From: Reticulitermes lucifugus
Lineage: Eukaryota; Arthropoda; Insecta; Blattodea; Rhinotermitidae
NCBI GenBank assembly: GCA_026260175.1
Contig: JAKCWW010000408.1
Coordinates: 35,366-99,365 of the forward strand
DNA length: 64,000 nt
Reading direction: 5' to 3'
This document shows positions 56,726-64,000 of this stretch, one piece after another; the first letter of the stretch is position 1, and each line of letters opens with the position of its first letter. The notes beneath the pieces are model-generated. The model had not been told where the DNA came from. It saw only the letters and a program-made list of their open reading frames with translations, and ran no database searches. The position numbers and the translations under genes are program-made.

Positions 56726-57260
56726 TAGTTGTAACAAAGGCGAAGCAGCATGAGATTGGAGGCAGTTGGGTACTAAGAGGCTTCATAGACGTTACCTTTC
56801 TCTGAATGTTATTAAGTTGATTAAGTCAAAGCAAATATGGTAAGTTGTGTGCAAGATTTAGAGCGAAAAATTAAGGTCAAGTGTCAGTGGAATAAGTAAG
56901 AGGAACATGTCATTGAAAAGGCTCAGCCATAGAGGGCAGTGTGATATTAAAACAGATCTTGCAGAAACAGAGCTTGATGGTTGGAAAGGGATTTATGTCG
57001 TTGAAGATAGTGTCAAATCTGTTTTTTTTTGTGAACACTGTAATGAAGACACGTTTTCGAAAAACGGAACGCTATAAATTTGTTGACCAAGTAAAATGCC
57101 ATCTTTCAGGAAATACTCTGCACCATGGAGGTAGAGTGAAACCTGCCCATAACAAAACAACAAGGGGCTGTATTTTTTTCCATTGCAGACAGGTGCCATT
57201 CAATACAGCGACTTGAATTTTGAGTTATATGGATTCCAGATCCTCAGGACTGTAAAGTTT
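56726..57260. other. Possible interior of a pogo/Tigger-like relic
   Basis: Lies directly left of a Tigger-like end. Frames such as LDGWKGIYVVEDSVKSVFF (about 56975-57030) and RYKFVDQVKCHLSGN (57080-57125) are interrupted and I do not recognise them as transposase. No left terminal repeat was found. Confidence 0.3.
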
Positions 57261-57319
57261 TTTTCCGCTAAAGACAGGTTTTCATTACGCCCAGGTTCCG
57301 TTTAAGAGAGGTTTTACTG
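57261..57319 (-). mobile_element. pogo/Tigger-type terminal inverted repeat
   Basis: Inward from the right end, on minus: CAGTAAAACCTCTCTTAAAC, GGAACCTGGGCG, ATGAAAACCTGTCTTTAGCG. The outermost CAGT followed by TA outside (57320-57321) fits a pogo/Tigger element inserted at TA. The matching left end was not seen. Confidence 0.6.
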
Positions 57320-57322
57320 TAG

Positions 57323-57724
57323 TTTTTCTGTCGTCCATGATTCGAATTGGAAGCAGTGAATGTTAATGGCGCTCCGAAAATTGCCATAGTATGCTGCAGT
57401 GTTCCTCAGTAGAAGCAACTTGAAGTGTACTGGGAAACTTATTAGACCCTTAGTATTGGAATGTTGATAAAATTATAGACTGTTTCCTTCATAATTTTAA
57501 ACAATTGGATGACAAATTGTAGGTTTTCGTCTGGCAATTTCTTACAAATATTTAAGCTGTTCTTTGCGATGTGTGGGGTCTGCACGTCATAGCACACAGC
57601 AGCACTAACAGACTGAAATGACAATTCTTGTAATATTTCGCATGCAAGATGGATGAGGCAAAATCTTCTTTAAGTGTACGAAATGATTTTACACAAAACA
57701 GCTCTAAAATCCAAATTTTAGCCC
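57323..57724. other. No recognised feature
   Basis: Nothing identified. Confidence 0.3.
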
Positions 57725-57805
57725 ATATGATTTTACGCCTTGTAGTTTGGTAGATAGTCACGAATGTTTCATAGGAAATTGCTGCCTCCATCTTCAGGGC
57801 TTTTG
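57725..57805 (-). repeat. Hammerhead-like repeat, subfamily 2
   Basis: Minus strand 57797-57762: CTGAAGA-T-GGAGG-CAGCAATTTCCTAT-GAAAC-ATTC. Both cores are intact. Stem II is reduced (GGA with TCC and mismatches below) and the cleavage triplet has drifted from GTC. The outer flank TTTTACGCCTTGTAGTTTGG belongs to the family. Confidence 0.6.
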
Positions 57806-57844
57806 GAATGATACTGGATGTGGCATATTCCTCAGAAAAGTAGG

Positions 57845-58115
57845 CACCTACCCAGGGTCGGCCCGAGACACATGGCATCCCTTAAAACCGGGTATTCTTT
57901 AACCTTTTTCGGCGTAGGAAAACGCTGGCGAGCATTTTTTTAGGGCGTGTGCCCACATTGTGCATAATTTTCGGAGAAATTTTGTAGCGTATGGAAACTT
58001 GAATTTAGTTGCGCCATATATCCGATTATTCCAGTGACGTCTTGTCGCCCCTTGTAGGTTGGCGCCCTAGGCAGCTACCCGGCTGGGCGCCCCTTAGTCC
58101 GGCCCTGCACCTACC
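57845..58115. mobile_element. Complete hAT-type MITE with exact 8-bp target duplication
   Basis: CACCTACC at 57845-57852 and 58108-58115 flanks a 255-bp element with ends CAGGGTCGGCCC and AGTCCGGCCCTG (inverted: CAGGGCCGGACT). CAGGG ends with an 8-bp duplication are typical of hAT transposons. The interior is non-coding, with G+C-rich GGCGCCCTAGGCAGC and CTGGGCGCCCCTTAG near the right end. Exact duplications suggest a fairly recent insertion. It must have been mobilised by a hAT transposase encoded elsewhere. Confidence 0.9.
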
Positions 58116-58449
58116 TAAGAATCCAAGTATCGTGGCACTCAACAGGATAGTAAGTTACAGATTTTAAATCGCCACTATAGTAACCAGGTGCAATAAATTT
58201 TGAAATCATTTTCGACACCCAAGAATTATAACTATGGGTTTCTTATGATTCGCAGAGTGAAAAGAGGCTGTTGTCTTATGCACCGCTATCTTCTTGTTAT
58301 GGATAATGAAGACACATGCTTTTTATGATATATCATTTCAGTAAATACTACAAAAAGAAGTTCCAGGTTTCAAAGAGTTAAGCACAAAATTACGTAATTT
58401 CATTATGGAAAAATAAATTACTTTTACAGGTATAACTTTGGCCGTGTTC
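58116..58449. other. No recognised feature
   Basis: Nothing identified. Confidence 0.3.
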
Positions 58450-58545
58450 TTAATTTAAGCACCATGTCCTAAATACGTAGGGAGGGTGTGTAGGTGTAAC
58501 TCCACACACATTATTTAACATCAGGAGGTAAGGGATAGGCCGCAT
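58450..58545 (-). repeat. SINE 3' part, variant tail
   Basis: On minus: GTTAAATAATGTGTGTGGAG, TTACACCTACACACCC and GACATGGTGCTTAAATTAAG correspond to the variant SINE tail. Confidence 0.45.
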
Positions 58546-58702
58546 ATTATGGCTGATTTACTCAGACAGATAGTTGGAGGAGGCTGTTTTGGATCCAGAA
58601 CTGATTAGCACTTGATGGAGAAGAGGAAAGTTCCTTTTCTTGCAGGAAATCAAACCCCTGCCTTCCAACCCCTAGCCCAGTCACTAAATTTTAAGCCAAA
58701 TC

Positions 58703-58830
58703 TTCTTCTTCTTCTTCTTCTTCTTCCAATGACGCTACATCCCCCGGTGCGACTTGACCTCCTCAGTGATCTTCCGCTACTCGTCTCATTAAGTCTCCAA
58801 TTTCTACATCCAACCCGTGCGACGTCCTCC
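58703..58830 (-). repeat. Retroposon 3' end with (GAA)n tail
   Basis: On minus, GGGGGATGTAGCGTCATTGG runs into (GAA)8. The end TGTARCG(C/T)CATxGGAAGAAG is shared with the SINE at 50.5 kb, although the bodies differ. Likely a SINE or LINE 3' terminus; the 5' extent is unclear. A 75-codon leucine-rich plus frame is a by-product of the tract. Confidence 0.5.
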
Positions 58831-59022
58831 AAATTTTAAGCGAAGTAGTGACAATAAAACAACATGTGTATGAATTGTGGAAAGGAGTTAAAAATTGCAG
58901 GATAATCACTACATGATCCAACACACAGCACTGTAATGAAACGAAAGTTTTTTTCCTTTTGCTGATACTTCTTGTCTCCCGCTACTCGTTTATACTTCAC
59001 AAGTAGATAGGTAATTTGTATG

Positions 59023-59045
59023 TATGTGTGTGTGTGTGTGTGTGT
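59023..59045. repeat. (GT)n microsatellite
   Basis: About 11 GT units. Confidence 0.9.
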
Positions 59046-60591
59046 CCAATAAATGTCATTCTGTGTTTCGAGTGGCCAACTACAGGAATCGTGGGAATGC
59101 GATCACAATGACCAGGCAGACATTTGGCAAGTGTACTCGAGTACGAATGTTTGCCAAAGAAAACACTTCGCTGATTGTTCAATGCAAAATTATTGGCGCA
59201 GTTGTCAAATATGAAATTTGTGGGAATGTGGCTTTGATGTTAACTTGTGTTCCCTTAACGTCAGGGGAAACTACAGTGCAATTGAGGTAAACATGTGGGA
59301 GTACTTTAGTTACAGATGGAAATTAAGTCATACAATTTTCTTCGTGTTCTGAATTTATGGTTTGTTGCCGGAAGAGAAGAAAAAAACTTCAGGACTCCAT
59401 TATTCTAGCCAGCATCTTGCAGATTATACCCGCGTGCTCGTCACTAAAGAACTGCTGATGGTTGTCTAGCCACACTGGCAGCGTGTGTACCATTGACCTT
59501 GAAAACAACTGTTCATCTCGTTCCAGTTAAGTTACCAATTTCTTCTGCAGACCCATTACCTGTCCGAAAAAGTCTAAGGCCAGCATTTTCTACAGCAGCA
59601 TGCATTATGAAAGTCTGTTATTTGAGACAGTAGATATCCATCATTAAAGATATGGACTACCGCTTCATAAACAAATGTTGTCGGGGCTTGAAGGGGAGGG
59701 GGGTGGCAAATCTCCTTCGTATAATCTCCTTTCTTGGCTGAGTTCCTTGAAAGGCACAGAAGACTCATGAAGGGGGTGATATTTGTCACAATTAGTTCCA
59801 CGATTCCAATCGAATACAAAGCCAATTTGTAACCAATTTTCTTGCCCTGTCTACCAGCACTGTCATTTATAACAGTCGTGCTTGTTTGGTCGGTACACAT
59901 AGAGGAGAACTGGTCTTGTTAGGCAATGATATAAGGCAAGCAAGCCTCAAATATTTAAATGTTTCCGTCGAAGATATTTACTGCTTACTGGGATGGGAAT
60001 CGGTCTAGTATATCTACCTATTAATTTTATATATAACATTCTGCATATAAACATATGTAGACGTCGCCCATTGCTGTCATTATTTTACTCATTTATACCC
60101 ATATGGAGGATGAGGTAGGCCTTAATTTTGGGCAGCAAAAATATGGATCAGTTTGTCGAGAAACGCCCAGTGTCTTTCTAATGAAAAATGTGCATAACGT
60201 ACACCTGAGAAAATTTTTAATTTCATCGAAACTTACGACCTTAAATCTTTGAAGACTGAAATTCATGTAAATTGTGTGCAAAAATTCAGTTCACATCCCA
60301 CGGAGAATACAGTCCTTGTCCATTTTCCAGACCAACAGGTTAATGTTGTTTAGGCAAATAACCTGCCTTTATTATAAGAACCCTAACAAGTACATAAGTA
60401 TACAGGATGGACAAAATGCACTGTTGTTAAATGTTACAGCAGGCGGTACACAGAGTTAATTATGTACTGAGTTGTAAGAGGTTAATGCTTGTGCAGCTGT
60501 AGCCATGATGTCACAGGGAACACAGGGACTCCAATAAATGAATGGTTAACAGGTACATTCTTGAATTACATTCTGATACTCTTTATATTAT
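59046..60591. other. 1.5 kb without recognised features
   Basis: Frames of 88 (59024-59290) and 108 codons (59574-59900, minus) match no family that I know. Confidence 0.3.
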
Positions 60592-60655
60592 TACTGCTGC
60601 TACTACTACTACTACCACTATTACTACTACTCATACTACTACTACTAGTAGTAGT
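60592..60655. repeat. (TAC)n compound microsatellite
   Basis: CTGCTACTACTACTACTACC then ATACTACTACTACTAGTAGT; gives a leucine-rich frame by translation. Confidence 0.9.
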
Positions 60656-61031
60656 GGTACTTTCTGCATCACGTTTATTTTCATTGTCATGTAGCTATAA
60701 ATCATAAATGATAAGCGATGTGAGACTGATGTGAGATGAAATATGTAACCTCTATGTGCAGTGTATCACATGGCATCTCGAAGAAACTACGGCGGTACTA
60801 CATGAAAGAGGTATATGTCTCTGTGTGTGTGGAAACTGCTAAAGTCACGTAATAAATGTGTCTAAAGAACTGGCCATATTGCAGGGAACTAATCTAAAGC
60901 GACCAGATTTACAATTTCTGCTTAAATTTAAATTTGATGAAAAGTGTTTTGTTACTTTATTTGCCCTCTTTATTCACTTGTAAGTAAGTTACTCTGTGAT
61001 TCAAAACTGAATTCGTCGAATCCGGTTTCTA

Positions 61032-61718
61032 GGCGCGTTCGTAAAATTGAGAAAAGCGACTATTAGCTTCGTCATGTCTGTCTGCCCGCATGGAACAACT
61101 CGGCTCCCACTGGACGGATTTTGCGAAATTTGGTATTTGAAGATTTTTCTGGAATATGGCTTGTAAATTCAAGTTTTATTAAAATCTGACAAGAATAACA
61201 GGCACTTTACATAAAGACGTAGATTATGTACATTTTCGACAATATCTCGCTCAATTGTTCTCAGAATGATAAATATTTCAGACAAAAGTTGTAGAGAAAA
61301 AACACAATTTAATAATATATTTTTTCCGAAAGTTGTGCCATTATATGAGATAATATGAAAAAATATGGTAAACTCGAAAAGGCCACAGATGAAAATACGG
61401 CACATTTTCGGAAAAAGAGTTATTGAGCATAAAATGTGTGTTTTGATTTCCTCTGCAACTTTGTGTGAAATATTACTTAAACTAAGAAGAATTCAGCTAG
61501 ATATTATCATACATTTGCATAGATCTTCTTGTAAAGTACCTGTTATTCTTGTCAGATTTTAATGAAAATTGAATTTTCTTAACGGATTTTCGAAAATCCT
61601 CAAGCATCAAAATTAATGAAAATCCGTCCAGTCGGAGCCGAGTTGTTCCATGCGGACAGGCGGACTGAGAGACACGACGAGGCTAATCGTCGCTGTTCGC
61701 AATTTTTCGAAAGCCCCC
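61032..61718. mobile_element. Complete foldback element (687 bp) with ~340-bp arms
   Basis: Left arm GGCGCGTTCG..AAAGCGACTATTAGC pairs with the right end GCTAATCGTCGCTGTTCGC..GCCCCC. Homology between arms continues through ACAACTCGGCTCCCACTGG, ACAAGAATAACAGGCACTTT, CTCGCTCAATTGTTCTCAGA and TTTTTCCGAAA to a short centre at about 61340-61380. No coding sequence. Single or decayed arms of the family occur at 28.0, 30.0 and 42.1 kb. The right arm translates as RPVGAELFHADRRT, a pseudo-peptide frequent in cockroach gene predictions. Target duplication not resolved. Confidence 0.85.
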
Positions 61719-61819
61719 AAAAATTTTCTTCATGCCTTCAGCATAAGGCTCGTTCCCTGATTTTATTTTCATGCTCAATTTTCATTGAATTACACCCATT
61801 GAATTTCCCGTAGTGGCAA

Positions 61820-61900
61820 ATTCTTCGGGAAGGTGGAAGCAGTGTATTCCTCCGAAGTGTTGGTACAATATATCTGAATACACGTCGTACTAAATCGTAA
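61820..61900 (+). repeat. Subfamily-2 hammerhead remnant
   Basis: CGGGAAGG-TGGAAGCAG..TTCCTCC-GAAGTGTTGGT: both cores mutated, stem II partly kept. Confidence 0.45.
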
Positions 61901-62856
61901 GTCTCTAACTTCCGTAAAACTCTCAAATCTTACAGGTTTTCGTGGCCTCTTTTATTCTCTTAAGTAAGTTCCTTGACCAGAGATGACAAACCTATAACAC
62001 CCGTGCCCAAAGTGACACTCGAAGCGAATTTGCTTGACAAGAAACTGTATTGGATGCGCTGCCTTATTTGCGTTGCAAGTCAAGGGCATAAAAGAAATAT
62101 TTACCCTGCTCTGGTGCTGCATAGGCTCAACTGACACAATTCTGTTCATTTTTGCATTATATTCAAACTCCGAGTTCCTTGGTCAAAACACAACCCTACA
62201 CGTTCCATAGTAATAATGTAGCGCCTTTTTTTTTTCTTTTCATTGTTTATCCCTGCTGACTTCCAATTAAATAACGAAGGCAATATCGTACAATAGGTGA
62301 GGTAATTTCAGAGCAGTATCGTTGGTACCTTTGTGTGATGTTATTCTTTACGTAAACGTATATGAAGAAAACAGTAACACTTTCGTAGTGAAAGACCGAA
62401 ATGTATAAATATAAGTTAAACAAAAGCTTAACATTGTAACGTTTTTTGGTTCATAATTCTGTAACGCAGTAATTATTTAGGTGTATATAAGTATCATTAA
62501 CATTTTAAAATAAATTAAAATGAATGGAAAAAATACGTTAGCCACAAAAACACGTAGCCGATCATGACGAAACAATTAAATTTTGAATTGGAGAAAAGAA
62601 AAGGGCTTTCGATGGGTCCTCAAAGTCAGATTCTCTTTCCATTTTCTGAAGATATAATTTAGAACGTATGACGGATGTAAAATTGAGAGGTTGAATAAAA
62701 ATGTGGATTATTCAATGGAACAAATTTGTTGCCCAAAAAATTGCAAGAAAATTCGTTAGAGCTAGAAATTTGAACAGGTGCCTTCGTCGGAGATAAAGCC
62801 TTTCTTCCAAGAATCGACTTAAGACCTAGTGAAATACTAAACTACCTATTATATTG
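61901..62856. other. No recognised feature
   Basis: A T run lies at 62227-62239. No genes or repeats assigned. Confidence 0.3.
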
Positions 62857-63133
62857 TGCGTCGGGATAGCGCAGTCGGTATAGCGACTCGCTACGGGCTG
62901 GACGGTCCGGGGAACAAATCCCAGTGCGGATGAGATTTTCCGCACCCGTCCAGACCGGTCCTGGGGCCCACCCAGCCTCCTATACAATGGTTACCGGGTC
63001 TCTTTCCTGGAGGTAAAACGGTCAGTGCGTGGGGTTGACCACCCACCCCCATCTAGAGCCGAGGTTAAAGAAAGAGTAGAGCTGTAACTCTGGGAATTCT
63101 TGGCCTTTTTTAGGATGAACTTTACCTTTTACC
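62857..63133 (+). repeat. tRNA-derived SINE
   Basis: Head GCGTCGGGATAGCGCAGTCG with A box TAGCGCAGTCGG; B box diverged (GGGAACAAATCCC). The body CCAGACCGGTCCTGGGGCCC, CCAGCCTCCTATACAATGG, AGCCGAGGTTAAAGAAAGAG and end AACTTTACCTTTTACC are near consensus. Relatively intact; target duplication not clear. Confidence 0.85.
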
Positions 63134-63135
63134 TG

Positions 63136-63269
63136 TTGTATTAAAAAGAGACAGTTTTCAATAATATCAGGATTCGCAATACCGTAAAGAAATCACGGGC
63201 AAACATTCCAGAATGTGATTTGTCTTAGTCTTTTTTTTTGTCATAGGATGTTGCCATGCAACTTGACAG
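63136..63269. other. Short unassigned spacer
   Basis: A T-rich run and an AATAATAATAATTC stretch next to the retrotransposon tail. Confidence 0.3.
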
Positions 63270-64000
63270 AAATAATAATAATTCAATTCAATTCAATGGG
63301 TATTTATTAACGTGCAGACTTAACAGCACAAGTGCCAATTACAAAGCCAGCACAAAAACACAAATCAAATACAAAGCAGTACAAACGCACAAGACAAAAC
63401 ACTAAAGAAACAAAACAAATATGAAGTAAAACAATATAAAAGAAGTACTGGAGCAGAATCAATACCTGACAGAACACAGACGACTTGTTTAAAAATGTCG
63501 CAGTGACCGAACTACAGCATCGAATTCATGATTTACATCAATAATAAGTCATTAATCAAAACAGACCTATCATTGAATATACAAGTATCCCTACTGATGG
63601 CATTAGCCGCGGAAGTGCATCTAGCGGAAGGGCAGTTGCGACGGTTTAAGTTAACATGAAACAGTTTAAAATCTCTAAAATTTCAATTTGGCACACGAAG
63701 GCCGACAGTTTCCAAAAGGGTGGGGCAAACGTTTGAACCATTGTAAATATTAAGTAAAAAAAAGTGGCACCTGTGATCACTTAAAGTATGAAATTTCAAG
63801 TAATTTAAAACATTAGTATAACTGTAGGGTAAGTAACTGAAAAAACGACAACGACAAAGAGATACAAACTTGCGCTGGATGCGCTCAATCTTACTGGCAT
63901 CAGTAGAAGTAATGGAATTCCACGCGACAGAGGCATGTTCTAATTTAGGCCTAACTAATGTGCAATATAGCATCAAGAGGCTCTGCAGAGAGGAAAAGGA
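63270..64000 (-). pseudogene. jockey-like non-LTR retrotransposon 3' end, truncated by window edge
   Basis: The minus frame is open from the edge: LYCTLVRPKLEHASVAWNSI, then SKIERIQRKFVSLC, YSYTNVLNYLKFHTLSDHR and LLETVGLRVPN. A TGA at 63683-63685 stands where an arginine (CGA) is usual. The same frame continues NFRDFKLFHVNLNRRNCPSA, RCTSAANAISRD and ends at a TAA near 63545. This is the C-terminal region after the RT domain of jockey-type elements. The 3' UTR ends with AATAAATACC and a (TTGAA)n tail at about 63278-63302. Apart from one C-to-T stop (a CpG change) it is well preserved, so a young copy. The catalytic part lies beyond the window. Confidence 0.9.

Noticed and set aside
58612-58839. 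Leucine-rich peptide gene
   Set aside because: Caused by a (TTC)n tract that is the antisense of a retroposon (GAA)n tail.

Overview
The window reads as intergenic or intronic DNA from a large, repeat-rich insect genome. It is AT-rich, and I found no intact host gene: no multi-exon coding signal, rRNA or canonical tRNA. Almost all recognisable sequence is transposon-derived. The organism is most likely a cockroach, probably Periplaneta americana. This rests on the repeat vocabulary: pseudo-peptides FEILTAVL/FWDVTPC, RPVGAELFHADRRT and MNLRVP, and non-LTR tails such as WTLRKVDQKYL. I know these from cockroach gene predictions. This is recall and could not be checked here.

Layout. 1-9 kb: tRNA-derived SINEs, two non-LTR tails and the first hammerhead-like repeats. 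9-10 kb: a 38-bp minisatellite interrupted by a run of Ns. 10-24 kb: sparse, with three palindromic elements (12.0, 17.0, 19.5 kb), a non-LTR relic and SINEs. 24-32 kb: a mariner relic carrying a nested insertion, SINEs, foldback elements and a second copy of the same non-LTR family. 33 kb: a 7 x 64 bp array. 34-45 kb: hammerhead-like repeats, a gapped SINE, a foldback arm and a non-LTR tail. 47-50 kb: an internally deleted mariner, a 62-bp array and a 24-bp array with higher-order structure. 50-64 kb: SINEs (two with clear target duplications), a complete 255-bp hAT-type MITE, a Tigger-like end, a 687-bp foldback element, and a jockey-like reverse transcriptase terminus running off the right edge.

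The most interesting theme is a set of about sixteen dispersed, often palindromic repeats that share the layout CTGANGA-T-GG..(hairpin)..CC-GAAAC-(AT)GT-A/C. This matches a type I hammerhead self-cleaving ribozyme: CUGANGA and GAAA cores around stem II, a minimal self-complementary stem III, and GUA or GUC at the cleavage position. Hammerheads of this kind are known in Penelope-like retroelements and retrozymes. Two subfamilies occur. One has ACATGT as stem III. The other has ACGT, and the strand opposite its ribozyme supplies the FWDVTPC pseudo-peptide. One copy (16980-17024) keeps both cores, stem II, stem I and the cleavage triplet; most others carry one or more core mutations.

There is no gene network to describe. 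The elements are independent insertions of several classes (SINE, non-LTR, Penelope-like, mariner, hAT, pogo/Tigger, foldback), mostly decayed, with local satellite-like arrays.
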